IMG/VR virus record: IMGVR_UViG_3300026097_000008
Location: 90,977 to 154,976 of that record
Source: a virus
Direction: 5' to 3' (one strand)
Length of the DNA stretch: 64,000 nt
This document shows positions 31,135-41,000 of the stretch, one piece after another (position 1 is the first letter of the stretch; the number at the start of each line of letters is the position of its first letter). The position numbers and the translations under genes were made by a program. The notes below the pieces were generated by a model, which saw only the letters and a program-made list of their open reading frames with translations, was not told the origin of the DNA and searched no databases.

Positions 31135-31962
31135 TTATTTTTCATTATTTTCTGCTTCTCGTTTAAGAGCAGCTTCCCACTCTCCTGCATGTTGTCTAGT
31201 ATGACTTGGATTGAGATCGTTCATTTCTAGAATATCATCTCTAATGTTTTGATTGCGTTTTTCAATATTGATAACTCTTACAAATGAGTTTGTCACAGCC
31301 GCAGTATAATACGCAAAAGGATTCTGTGATTTTGATTCGTCAAACTGTAATCCAATCTGAGCAAGTTGTAGAATTGCTTGACCGCGCATTTCGTCATTGT
31401 AAGTATAACCACGAACATTACCGCGAGTAGCATATCGATCACACAATTTCATCCACATAAGTGCAAGTTTGTCAGTTGCCTTACCGTGATCTTTTGAAAA
31501 ATGTCCGTTTTCCATACCTCCTATCCAGTGACTTTTACCTACGCAAACAAGTTCGCCGTCCTCGTTAAACTTAAAATGTTGAAAAGGAGGAAAGTTAAGC
31601 TTAGTTTTTGTATCTGCAACAGTTTTTGGATTCTTTTTTCGTCCAGGTTCCTCTGGAATATGATCAAAAGTCATAATACGAAAGATAAGTTCTTCTTTTG
31701 TAATCTTTTTATAATCAACTTCGCATTCTGCTAATTTAATCTTTTCGCCTGCTAGTTTACGCGAATCAAAGTCTTGATGTTGCAATCTTTTTGCTTTGTT
31801 TCTTTTTGCTTCTGCTATTGTTCTAATATTAATTTTTTCAATACTAGGTAATATAATATCGTATTGCCCGTATTCTGATTCAACATAGCTACAAAACTTG
31901 TTTTTTGATTTGTGTATTTCTTTCAAAATATCTTTATTGTTAAGGTAATTTGTTTTCCTCAT
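31135..31962 (-). CDS. gp55: Late-transcription sigma factor gp55
   Basis: A 275-residue protein whose residues about 176-236 (DRYATRGNVRGYTYNDEM, then SQNPFAYYTAAVTNSFVRVI) match the sigma region 2-like core of T4 gp55, which directs host RNA polymerase to TATAAATA late promoters. Such promoters are frequent in this window. It is longer than T4 gp55 (185 residues): about 90 extra N-terminal residues include a basic KRNKAKRLQ stretch and a FPPFQHFKFNEDGELVCVG segment of unknown role. It is transcribed from a perfect sigma70 promoter and has a CGGAGAACTC leader. It ends before the gp47 promoter. Confidence 0.9.
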   Translation of the reverse strand: MRKTNYLNNKDILKEIHKSKNKFCSYVESEYGQYDIILPSIEKINIRTIAEAKRNKAKRLQHQDFDSRKLAGEKIKLAECEVDYKKITKEELIFRIMTFDHIPEEPGRKKNPKTVADTKTKLNFPPFQHFKFNEDGELVCVGKSHWIGGMENGHFSKDHGKATDKLALMWMKLCDRYATRGNVRGYTYNDEMRGQAILQLAQIGLQFDESKSQNPFAYYTAAVTNSFVRVINIEKRNQNIRDDILEMNDLNPSHTRQHAGEWEAALKREAENNEK

Positions 31963-31983
31963 GAGTTCTCCGTTATTTTAACT

Positions 31984-32012
31984 ATTATAATATACGCAGA
32001 TAATTTTGTCAA
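31984..32012 (-). promoter_or_regulatory. sigma70 consensus early promoter of gp55
   Basis: Minus-strand TTGACA (32007-32012), exactly 17 bases, TATAAT (31984-31989). Both hexamers match consensus at every base. The -35 box directly abuts a plus-strand late-like box at 32013-32020. Confidence 0.9.
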
Positions 32013-32020
32013 CTAAATAA
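32013..32020 (+). promoter_or_regulatory. Probable late promoter box of the plus-strand tail block
   Basis: Plus-strand CTAAATAA, close to the CTAAATAC variant used at 24424-24431 and 56592-56599, 21 bases before the ATG at 32041. AAGGAG lies between them at 32026-32031. Confidence 0.45.
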
Positions 32021-32040
32021 TGTATAAGGAGACTAATCTC

Positions 32041-32928
32041 ATGGCCGGGTACGATGACGCAATTTTACGACAAGCTAGAGCACAACAAAGTTCTACACGT
32101 TCACAACAACGAAATTCTGTTAATCCACAACAGTCTGTACAAAACTTTTTAGGTTCAGCAGGCAGATTTGGACAAAATTTAGGCAATGCTGTTGTAGATG
32201 TTGGCAAACAAGTTGTAGGCGAAATTGCAAGTGCAACAGGATTTGGTAGATTTCTTCGAGGTGCAAATTTACCTGTATTTGGTATGCCAGGCGGAGCAGG
32301 GTTTGCTGAAGGCGCCTGGGCAAGTCAAGATCCTGGTGACTGGCGTGTGAGATTAAGTATTCCTCCTAATTTTAATTTACCTGGGCCGCTAGGTACAAAG
32401 CTAGCTGCTACTAACGGTATGGTGTTTCCTTATACACCGCAAATTATTTTGCAACATTCTGCACAGTATGGTCAGCTAAGACCTACACATAGTAATTATC
32501 CTTTTCCGGTATATCAGAGTAGCTCAGTTGATACAATTAGTATAACTGGAGAGTTTTTAGTAGAAAATACAGACGAAGCAAAATATTGGATAGCCGCTGT
32601 ACACTATCTTAGAAGCGTCACTAAAATGGCGTATGGTGAAACAAGTAATCAAGGATCGCCTCCTCCTGTGGTGCGACTAAACGGGTACGGAGACTTTGTC
32701 TTAAAAAACGTTCCTGTAGTTGTCACAGTATTCAATGTAGACATGCCTACAGATGTCGACTATTTGCATGTACCAGATATCGGACCGCAAGGCACATGGG
32801 TACCTGTAAGAAGTCAGATTGCAATCCAAGTCACACCAACATATAGTAGACGTGCTGTGCAGTCATTTAGTCTCGACAAATTTGTAGCAGGCGGATATGC
32901 TAACAGCAATGGAGTAGGATTTATCTAA
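32041..32928 (+). CDS. Baseplate tail-tube junction protein, gp48/gp54 family (295 aa)
   Basis: I take the ATG at 32041 because AAGGAG lies 9 bases before it; an in-frame ATG at 32020 has no ribosome binding site. The protein is 295 residues. Residues about 1-75 are Gln/Ala-rich and helical. The core (FPYTPQIILQHSAQYGQLRP, then YQSSSVDTISITGEFLVEN) matches the tail-tube-like fold of T4 gp48/gp54, which caps the baseplate and nucleates the tube. T4 has two related genes (364 and 320 residues); I cannot decide which this is. It opens the long late block and overlaps the next start by one base. Confidence 0.75.
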   Translation: MAGYDDAILRQARAQQSSTRSQQRNSVNPQQSVQNFLGSAGRFGQNLGNAVVDVGKQVVGEIASATGFGRFLRGANLPVFGMPGGAGFAEGAWASQDPGDWRVRLSIPPNFNLPGPLGTKLAATNGMVFPYTPQIILQHSAQYGQLRPTHSNYPFPVYQSSSVDTISITGEFLVENTDEAKYWIAAVHYLRSVTKMAYGETSNQGSPPPVVRLNGYGDFVLKNVPVVVTVFNVDMPTDVDYLHVPDIGPQGTWVPVRSQIAIQVTPTYSRRAVQSFSLDKFVAGGYANSNGVGFI

Positions 32929-33230
32929 TGGCAAGTTATACATCAACAAGTCCATGGCATAAAACAAATATAGTTAGAGGACAGTATCTGGATGTTTTAA
33001 CAATTCGACCTGTACCTGCAGAAAGTGACGATGTATTATACACAATAGAAGTTCAGTATACACATCGCCCTGACTTGCTAGCATACGATATGTATGGCGA
33101 TAAAAATCTTTGGTGGGTATTTGCCCAAAGGAACATGAATATAATAAAAGATCCTATTTACGATATTGAAGCAGGAGTAGAAATTTATGTTCCTAAGGGC
33201 GAAAAGCTACAACGAGTATTAGGAATCTAA
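32928..33230 (+). CDS. gp53: Baseplate wedge protein, gp53-like (100 aa)
   Basis: A 100-residue protein. The block HRPDLLAYDMYGDKNLWWVF followed by AQRN and IIKDPIYDIEAGVEIYVP is the core of the T4 gp53 / LysM-like baseplate wedge family. T4 gp53 has 196 residues, so this is a short form containing little but the conserved domain. In T4 it joins the wedges to the hub. It sits between the tail-tube junction gene and the hub gene, with stop/start overlap on the left and no gap on the right. Confidence 0.7.
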   Translation: MASYTSTSPWHKTNIVRGQYLDVLTIRPVPAESDDVLYTIEVQYTHRPDLLAYDMYGDKNLWWVFAQRNMNIIKDPIYDIEAGVEIYVPKGEKLQRVLGI

Positions 33231-35909
33231 ATGTCATTTGTACCCCAAAACTGGAAAGACAGATTAAGTGCAGCTGGTCGCTCTATAGAAGAACGTGCAG
33301 AAGGTGTAGCTAGCGGTTTAGCAAAAAATGTAGGGCAGTCTGCTCGAATAGATGTAAACGGAGTAGCTAGTGCAATAGAAGGTGCTGCTTCAGAGCTTAC
33401 TGGTGCTACAGTAGATTTAGCAAAGAGTGTAAATGGACTTACTGGACAAAGTATAGCAGATGGCATTAGTGGTGCTGTAGCAGGAGCAACAAGTGATTTT
33501 GTTAATGGCATTACCAATCAATTAGGAGGAGTGCTAGGAGGTCTCCTTGGCGGCGACAAACAACCTAATCCATTAGATCAATATGCAAGCTACAATTACG
33601 ATATTACACTAGGATGTTTAACCTCGTTCGAAGTAAATTTACCAGACTTTACTTATAGACGTAGAGAACCCTTTGTCACAGTTTTACGAAGCAGTGGCGG
33701 AGATACTAGAGGTAGTCGATTATTATTTGAAAACGGCGGAAAAACCGAATATTTTATAGATGACCTTGAAATCGATTCTATTGTTGCACCTAATGATAAT
33801 ACAAGACTTACTAATGCACATTCTATTAGTTTTAATATTTTAGAACCGTATAGTATGGGCAATTTTTTAGAAGCACTACAAGTCGCTGCTCTTACAGCAG
33901 GACATAAAAATTATATAGAAGCCCCTTATTGCCTTATTATTCAATTCAAGGGTTGGGATGATTTTGGAAGACCAATAAGCGTTCCGAATACTAGAAGAGT
34001 GTATCCTCTAAAATTTGTCGACATTAAATTTGATATAGACGAAGGTGGTAGTAATTATAAAGTTCAAGCTATACCTTATAATGAAGTTGCACTTACAGAT
34101 GAAAATCAAGCGTCTCATACGGACATACAAATACAAGGCAGAACAGTAGCTGAAATATTACAAACAGGAGCAGAAAGTTTATCCACAATTTTAAATAATA
34201 GAGAATTGCAAAGGGTAGAAGCAGGTCAAATAGAAACTGCAAATCAATATGTAATAATGTTTCCTACATCAACCAGCAGTGTAGAAGAAGCCTTACTTGC
34301 AGGTCCTGAGAATAATGACGGCGCAACTTCTGCCAGTTCTGCTGACAGTGAAAGTGCTGGTATGCGAGAACTTACAGAAGAACAAAAGCAAAGATTATTT
34401 GAAAGTATAACAGGAATTCAAAATGGAGAAGTTCCCGCAGACTTTGATGCAGAACTTGAAAAGATAGCCGGAATAGTTGTAAGAAGATCTGACTACGGCG
34501 AACAGATTAGAGAATACGCCGAAAAAGTAGAAAACACCAATGCAGTCGGCCAGGCATCTTTAGTAAAAACTAATTTAGACGGCGGCACTCAACCTATGGC
34601 AACTCCAAATTTAAGCGAAGATGAAAATCAACCAGGAAAATTTAATAGATGTCAGATTGGAAGAAGTCAAGACTTACGTTGTATGACTTTTAGTTCTGGT
34701 AAAAGAGTGCAAGATATGATCGAACAAGTTGTACTTGCTAGCGAATTTGGTAGAAGTATAGCAACTGCTGAATCAGACGCAAATGGGATGGTAAATTGGT
34801 TTAGAATAGAATCGCAAGTATACCTAGTGGGCGGAAGCGAACAAGTTGATAGAACTGGCGAACAAGCAAAAGTTTTTGCTTATAGAGTAGTGCCCTATAA
34901 AGTTCATAGGAGTGTATTCCAATCACCTACTCAGAGTGCTCCGGGAATTAATAATTTATTCAAACAAGCAGTTAAAGAATATAATTACATCTATACAGGA
35001 TTAAACAAAGATATAATAAATTTTGATATACGCTTTGATTTAGCTTTTTTTACCGGAGTAAATGGCGACCTAGGACAACTAAGTTCTGATTCTCAGCAAG
35101 GCGGCGCCCAAGAAATAGCTAGTGGCAATAATAGATCAACTCCAGCTATACCAGAGGGAAATACCGAAGCTCTAGCAAATGGAAAAATAAAAGAAAAAGT
35201 TCCAGGTGCAAACAAACTAGACGGTGGCGGCCTAGTCTTACATCCTGAAAATATTATAGGTATGAATTTCAACGAAAACCTTGTTAATAATCCTGTAGAC
35301 CTTGTAATGGTAGATTTAGAAATCGTAGGAGATCCGTATTACCTAGCGGATAGTGGTATAGGAAATTACAATTCACGTCCACTAGGAAGTTTGCTAAATC
35401 TAACTTCAGACGGCACCATGGCATATCAAGATAGTGAAGTAGACATTGCAATAAACTTTAGAACACCATTAGATTATGGATCCAATGGTTTAATGGAATT
35501 TCCTGGACTAGGAACTCAGCCTGTAAGAAAATTTAATGGGTTATATAAAGTTATTTTTGTAAAGCATACGTTTAATGGCGGACAATTTACACAAAAACTT
35601 GAATTAATTAGAAGACGCTCCCAAGACGTTGCAGCAGAGCTTGCATCCGTACAAAATACTGGCGCAGTAGAACTTGGAAGTTCAGATAAGCAAATTTCCG
35701 AAACTCCAGAGATATCAGCATCAGGCAGCGGAGCAAGTCGTGGAGGTACAGGTGGACAAGCGAGCCAAGGCACGCCTACTAGAGGAACCGAAGGATACGG
35801 TGAAGGTCAAGTTGACCCTGGCATAAATCGTGCAGCAACACAAGCAGAAGCTACAAGAGTAAGCAATGTTCAGTCTGCTAGAGCAAACGGCGCAAACATA
35901 GGATTCTAG
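33231..35909 (+). CDS. Large baseplate/hub structural protein (892 aa)
   Basis: An 892-residue protein. The N-terminus (residues 1-105) is Ala/Gly-rich and amphipathic. The central part (YNYDITLGCLTSFEVNLPDF near residue 120, then TEYFIDDLEIDSIVAPNDNT and ISFNILEPYSMGNFLEALQV) is a beta-rich domain conserved in marine T4-like phages between gp53 and gp5. Further on, CQIGRSQDLRCMTFSSGKRV and FRIESQVYLVGG (residues about 475-540) form a second domain, and the last 100 residues are Gly/Ser-rich. Position next to the gp5-like spike suggests the gp27 hub role. I cannot show sequence homology to gp27. Confidence 0.65.
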   Translation: MSFVPQNWKDRLSAAGRSIEERAEGVASGLAKNVGQSARIDVNGVASAIEGAASELTGATVDLAKSVNGLTGQSIADGISGAVAGATSDFVNGITNQLGGVLGGLLGGDKQPNPLDQYASYNYDITLGCLTSFEVNLPDFTYRRREPFVTVLRSSGGDTRGSRLLFENGGKTEYFIDDLEIDSIVAPNDNTRLTNAHSISFNILEPYSMGNFLEALQVAALTAGHKNYIEAPYCLIIQFKGWDDFGRPISVPNTRRVYPLKFVDIKFDIDEGGSNYKVQAIPYNEVALTDENQASHTDIQIQGRTVAEILQTGAESLSTILNNRELQRVEAGQIETANQYVIMFPTSTSSVEEALLAGPENNDGATSASSADSESAGMRELTEEQKQRLFESITGIQNGEVPADFDAELEKIAGIVVRRSDYGEQIREYAEKVENTNAVGQASLVKTNLDGGTQPMATPNLSEDENQPGKFNRCQIGRSQDLRCMTFSSGKRVQDMIEQVVLASEFGRSIATAESDANGMVNWFRIESQVYLVGGSEQVDRTGEQAKVFAYRVVPYKVHRSVFQSPTQSAPGINNLFKQAVKEYNYIYTGLNKDIINFDIRFDLAFFTGVNGDLGQLSSDSQQGGAQEIASGNNRSTPAIPEGNTEALANGKIKEKVPGANKLDGGGLVLHPENIIGMNFNENLVNNPVDLVMVDLEIVGDPYYLADSGIGNYNSRPLGSLLNLTSDGTMAYQDSEVDIAINFRTPLDYGSNGLMEFPGLGTQPVRKFNGLYKVIFVKHTFNGGQFTQKLELIRRRSQDVAAELASVQNTGAVELGSSDKQISETPEISASGSGASRGGTGGQASQGTPTRGTEGYGEGQVDPGINRAATQAEATRVSNVQSARANGANIGF

Positions 35910-35910
35910 A

Positions 35911-37509
35911 ATGACATCACCTAATGAAGAAAAACGCACCAAAAGCGGAACCGCAGGACCATTAGATGGCCCAGGTCCTTATCTTGCAAAAGTTAAAAGT
36001 CATTTAGACGGAGAGTACATGGGCAGACTCGAAGTAGAGTTGCTTAAACATAATACAGAAGGCAACTCAACGGAAACAACAGGTCAATTAGTCACAGTTC
36101 AATACCTTAGTCCGTTTTATGGCATAACCCCGTATAAAGGTGTAAGTGAAAATGAAGGCGGACAGTATTCACAGAGTAGTTATGGGTTTTGGGCTGTACC
36201 GCCTGATATTGATACTACTGTGCTAGTAATTTTTGCAGAAGGTAATAGAGGTCAAGGATTTTGGATAGGCTGTGTACAAGACCAATATATGAATTTTATG
36301 ACTCCGGGTCGCGCCAGCACAGGATATAACGAGGAAGAATCTGGACAATTAAGGCCTACAACAGAATACAATAAACGGACAGAAGATGGCGCAGGAAATA
36401 ATCCAACACAATTTATAAAACCGTGTGATCAAGATGCATGTGATATGCTTAATAGATCAGGATTAATGTCAGATGCAATAAGAGGACATACTAGTTCTAG
36501 TGCAAGACGAGAAGTGCCTAGTATGGTATTTGGTTTAAGTACTCCGGGACCAGCAGATTGGAGAGATGGCTCTCCTAGAGTTGCATATGGAGAAGAGTTT
36601 GGACAAAGTCAAGTTCCATTTAATAGATTAGGTGGAAGTACATTTGTTATGGACGACGGCGATCCTAGTATGTATAGAACTAGTCCGCCAGGAGAAGGAC
36701 CAAGTGCATATGCATCTATAAGCGCCGGCGGATTACCAGAATATCCTGCCAATGAATTGGTACGTATTAGGACACGCACAGGACATCAAATACTTCTACA
36801 TAATTCGGAAGACTTAATTTACATTCAGCATGCAAATGGTTCGTATATAGAATTTACTTCAAATGGGAAAATCGATGTTTACGCTAAAGACAGTGTTAGT
36901 GTACACTCTAATAACGATATAAACTTAAAAGCAGATCGTAATGTTAACATAGAAGCAGGTAGTGCTATCAATATAAAATCAGGAACAAATACAAATATTG
37001 AAACAGGTTCAGAGTTTAATTTAAAAGTTGGCGCAGACGGAAAAATTACAACCGCAGGAACAACAAATTTTACCGCAGATGGATTTTATGTCACTTCTGA
37101 TCCGATACACCTTAATGGACCCGCCGCGGCAGACGCAGCAGCAGCACCGTCTCCTACTAGAGTGCCAGCAGGCGGAGGATGGACAGGTAGTGAAAATAGA
37201 AATCCTGCCGCACATACTCCTGAAAAAACTGAAAATGCTGAAGGCACTAGTGCTCCGCAACCAAACGCTGACGGAACAACAGCTGAACAAGCTCCAGCAG
37301 ACGCAGGAGAACAACCGCCAACTGATACATTTGAACAATGTCAGCCAATGGAGAGCACAAATGGCGATGCACCTCAAACTGATTCAGAGCTAGATGCTGA
37401 TAGTGCAGACAATAGTACAGTAACACAAGATCCTGAAAGGGCTCAGGTTGTTAATCCTGATGAAACAGATGATGCAAGAGCAGCAAGGACAAGTGGCGGA
37501 GCAGGGTAA
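35911..37509 (+). CDS. gp5: Baseplate spike/hub protein, gp5-like without visible lysozyme domain (532 aa)
   Basis: A 532-residue protein. Residues about 20-130 form the OB-fold-like domain (PYLAKVKSHLDGEYMGRLEV, TVQYLSPFYGI, then WAVPPDIDTTVLVIFAEGN). Residues about 284-404 are the needle: GHQILLHNSEDLIYIQHANG, then VSVHSNNDINLKADRNVNIE and further octad-like NI-x-GS repeats typical of gp5C/VgrG beta-helices. T4 gp5 carries a lysozyme domain between these parts; no lysozyme motif is seen here, and the middle (residues 150-280) looks like linker. The C-terminal 125 residues are acidic, Pro/Ala/Thr-rich and probably disordered. It starts 1 base after the preceding gene. Confidence 0.8.
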   Translation: MTSPNEEKRTKSGTAGPLDGPGPYLAKVKSHLDGEYMGRLEVELLKHNTEGNSTETTGQLVTVQYLSPFYGITPYKGVSENEGGQYSQSSYGFWAVPPDIDTTVLVIFAEGNRGQGFWIGCVQDQYMNFMTPGRASTGYNEEESGQLRPTTEYNKRTEDGAGNNPTQFIKPCDQDACDMLNRSGLMSDAIRGHTSSSARREVPSMVFGLSTPGPADWRDGSPRVAYGEEFGQSQVPFNRLGGSTFVMDDGDPSMYRTSPPGEGPSAYASISAGGLPEYPANELVRIRTRTGHQILLHNSEDLIYIQHANGSYIEFTSNGKIDVYAKDSVSVHSNNDINLKADRNVNIEAGSAINIKSGTNTNIETGSEFNLKVGADGKITTAGTTNFTADGFYVTSDPIHLNGPAAADAAAAPSPTRVPAGGGWTGSENRNPAAHTPEKTENAEGTSAPQPNADGTTAEQAPADAGEQPPTDTFEQCQPMESTNGDAPQTDSELDADSADNSTVTQDPERAQVVNPDETDDARAARTSGGAG

Positions 37510-37510
37510 G

Positions 37511-37518
37511 GTAAATAC
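37511..37518 (+). promoter_or_regulatory. Possible late promoter box at the gp25 start
   Basis: Plus-strand GTAAATAC, 3 bases before the ATG at 37522. A start six bases downstream would fall at the ATG itself, so this is either leaderless or a chance match. The upstream AAGG overlapping the gp5 stop suits translation from a longer message. Confidence 0.3.
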
Positions 37519-37521
37519 GTT

Positions 37522-37971
37522 ATGAGCAGTTTAGAAAAGAAACTTTATAAAGAAATTACAGTAAGACCTAATGTTAGACCTGATTACGGTGTAGGTTCAA
37601 AAACCTATAGAGGGTTTTCTACTGTAAGTCCTGAAGCTACTAGTTTTGTTCTCTATGATATGGAACTAATAAAACAAGACATTATAAATCACTTTCATAT
37701 TCGTCAAGGAGAATTACTTAGTAATCCAGAGTTTGGAACTATAATATGGGACGTAATTTTTGAACCTTTGACAGACCAATTAAAAAATGCTATTGTAGAA
37801 AATGTCACAGAAATTATTAACAGTGATCCTAGAGTCAGTGTAGATAGTGTTATTGTTGATCAGTACGAAAGTGGAATACTAATAGATGCTTCGCTTGTTT
37901 ATCTAACTTATAATATAGCTGAAAATATGCGCCTTACTTTTGATGAAAACAACGGGTTTGTATCCGAATAA
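37522..37971 (+). CDS. gp25: Baseplate wedge protein gp25
   Basis: A 149-residue protein of the gp25 / GPW lysozyme-like wedge family, the most conserved baseplate element in contractile tails. Key features are YDMELIKQDIINHFHIRQGE (residues about 45-65), the NPEFGTIIWDVIFEPLTDQL core (about 68-87), in which FEP corresponds to the conserved acid-proline motif, and the following DPRVSVDSVIVDQ strand. It joins gp6 and sheath initiation in T4. T4 gp25 has 132 residues. It lies directly before gp6, as is usual. Confidence 0.92.
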   Translation: MSSLEKKLYKEITVRPNVRPDYGVGSKTYRGFSTVSPEATSFVLYDMELIKQDIINHFHIRQGELLSNPEFGTIIWDVIFEPLTDQLKNAIVENVTEIINSDPRVSVDSVIVDQYESGILIDASLVYLTYNIAENMRLTFDENNGFVSE

Positions 37972-37996
37972 TTAAGTACGCAGTTTTCTAAATTCA

Positions 37997-38004
37997 ATAA
38001 ATAC
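37997..38004 (+). promoter_or_regulatory. T4-type late promoter box before gp6
   Basis: Plus-strand ATAAATAC, 24 bases before the gp6 ATG, with AAGGAAG between. It is an internal promoter for gp6 and the giant gene. Confidence 0.65.
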
Positions 38005-38027
38005 TGTGTATAAAAAAGGAAGCAAAT

Positions 38028-41000
38028 ATGTCATCAACAGATAGACAAAACAGACTGTTAGTAGCTGAGGACTGGAAACGCATTTACCAAAGCTATAGAA
38101 ATGCAGATTTTAAATCATATGATTTCGACAATCTACGTCGAACAATGATTAACTATCTACGTCAAAACTATCCAGAAGATTTTAATGATTATATTGAAAG
38201 TTCGGAATACCTTGCACTGATTGACCTTATTGCTTTCTTAGGTCAAAACTTTGCTTTCCGTAATGATCTCAATGCTCGAGAAAACTTTCTCGAACTAGCA
38301 GAACGTAGGGAAAGCGTATTACGACTAGCACGTTTGCTTTCGTATAATCCTAAACGTAATCAAGCTGCCAACGGTTTACTTAAAATAGAAAGTGTTCAAA
38401 CTTCAGAGGAAGTTAGAGATAGCAATAATGTTAATCTTTCTAATCAAACAATTATTTGGAATGATCCTAGTAATTCAAATTGGTACGAGCAATTTATAAA
38501 AGTAATGAATGCTGCACTTCCTGTGAATAATACATTTGGTAGACCGATTAAATCTGAATCAGTAAATGGCATTCCAACACAACAATATAGATTTAATAGC
38601 ACTAATGCAGATACTCCAGTATATGGATTCAATAAAACAATTGACGGTACCACTGCAAGATTCGAAATTGTAAGCACAGATATTAATGCAGCTACTATTC
38701 AAGAAGAAGCTCCCTTTCCTGGTAATAATTTTGCTTTTCTTTATCGAGATGACGGTCGAGGATTTGCAAGTTCTAATAGCGGATTCTTCTGTCATTTCCG
38801 ACAAGGTACACTAGATCAAGGCACATTTAATGTAGCTGCTCCTAGTAATAATCAAGTAGTTGCAATTGATGCAGTAAATGTTAATAACACAGATGTTTGG
38901 CTGTACAAACTAAACAACTTTGGAGCAGAAGAAGAACTTTGGACAAAGGTAGATGCTGTAGAAGGTAATAACGTTATCTACAATAGTTTAAGCAAAGACA
39001 TCAGAAATATATACAGCATATTGACAAGAGCAAACGATCGAGTAAGTCTAATTTTCGCAGATGGTACATTTGGTAATTTGCCCCAAGGTCAGTTTAGAAT
39101 ATACTATAGAACAAGTAAAAATCAAAGACTTGTTATTGATCCAAGCGACATGCGCGGTGTTAGCATTCGTGTTCCGTACTTGTCTAAAACAGGCAAACAA
39201 GAAAGTCTTACTATTGTATTTTCTTTAAAGTATTCAGTAGATAATAGTTCAACAAGTGAAACAAATGCAAGCATAAAAGCGAATGCTCCTGCAACATACT
39301 ATACACAAAATCGTATGGTCACAGCCGAAGATTATCAGATTGGCCCACTAGCAGTTAGCCAAGAAATTGTAAAAGCAAAAAGTGTTAATCGTCTCGCTAG
39401 TGGAATAAGCAGATATTTTGATTTAAAAGATGCTACAGGAAAATACAGCCAAACAAACTTATTTGGTAAAGATGGTGTAATTTATAAAGAATTTTTAACG
39501 CCTAAACAAACATTTAGTTTTACAACTAGAACTGACGTAGAAGGTGCTATTGTGAATGTTGTAGAACCTATACTTGCAGACAGGAAGGTAAAAAACTTTT
39601 ACCTAAACAGTTTTCCAAAGACACTAGTAGGTGATTTAAACGTATTATGGAATAGTTTAACTACTGATACCAATCAAAGCACAGGATTTTTTACCAATGC
39701 TAGTGGACTTAGAGCCGAGTTAGGAACGTTTACTGCAAGTACATTGAAATTAATTAAGGCAGGATCTCTTATAAAGTTTGAATCACCCACCGGAAGTTAT
39801 TTTGACACAAAAGATAATAATAAATTAAAAACTATTCCTCAGACAGGTATTATACCACCAGGAGGAAAAACTTATCTATGGACAAAAGTAATTAATGTAG
39901 TTTCTGCAGGTACAGAAATACAATCAGACGGCACAGGACCTGTTATTTTTAATGATATCATTCCTACTAACTCGTTGTTAGTGCAAATTGTGCCAAGGAT
40001 AGCTACAACATTACAGAGTCAAGTCAAGACACAAATTATTGACCAGACTTTCGCATATAGAACATTTGCACTCCGGTTTGACACCAATATCGGAGAGTGG
40101 AGACTTATAACAAATAATAATTTAAATGTCAATTCAGATTTTAGTATAGGTAAAACAGGAGACAATACTAATCAGCAGCTAGATGCAAGTTGGCTATTAC
40201 TATTTGAAACCGACGGCGACAAGTATACAATTACCTATAGAGGTAGTCGGTATGTGTTTGAGAGTGAAGACGAAATCAGATTTTATTATGACAGCTCAGA
40301 TAAGATTTATAACAGCTCTACTGGAGAAGTTATTAAAGACAGAATTTCAATACTAGAAATAAATCCAGAACCTGATAGCACACAATCATTTACTACTGAT
40401 TTTGATTGGGAAGTAGTAGAAGAGTACAGAGATGCTGAAGGTTATGTAAACAGCAAAAAAATACAAGTTAGTTTTTTTGATTCAGATGACGACGGAGTAG
40501 TAGACGATCCTGATGTATTTGATGTAGTGGTAGATGAAGAAACTAATGCTATATCAAAGTATGTGTTCTTACAAAAGAATATAACAAGCGACGGAGTAGA
40601 AGATTTCAACTACATTGCTCAAACTTCGCTAGATGTAATTGTACTTTCAAGCAAAGGCAATATAGGGTCTTTAAGCCAATACGACGACGGACAGCTTTTT
40701 TATTACATTAACGAGGATATCTTTGAAACTCTTAACAAATCTGCAGGCACTTTAAATATTACTCAAGAATATAAAGCAAGAATAGGTAGAGACAATGTTA
40801 AGTTTCAATATGTTCATGCTGCTGATGCTAATACAAGAATTGACCCTAGTGTTAGTAATATCATAGATACATATTTGCTTACTAGAAGTTATGATACTAG
40901 TTTTAGACAGTATCTAGAAGGAACAACAGCAACTTTACCGCTACCTCCTAGTTCGGATCAATTATACTTAAACTACGGTGAAAGTATAAACAGAATTAAA

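Noticed and set aside
32020-32040. Upstream ATG at 32020 as the start of the tail-tube junction protein
   Set aside because: AAGGAG at 32026-32031 lies inside that extension and is correctly spaced for the ATG at 32041.
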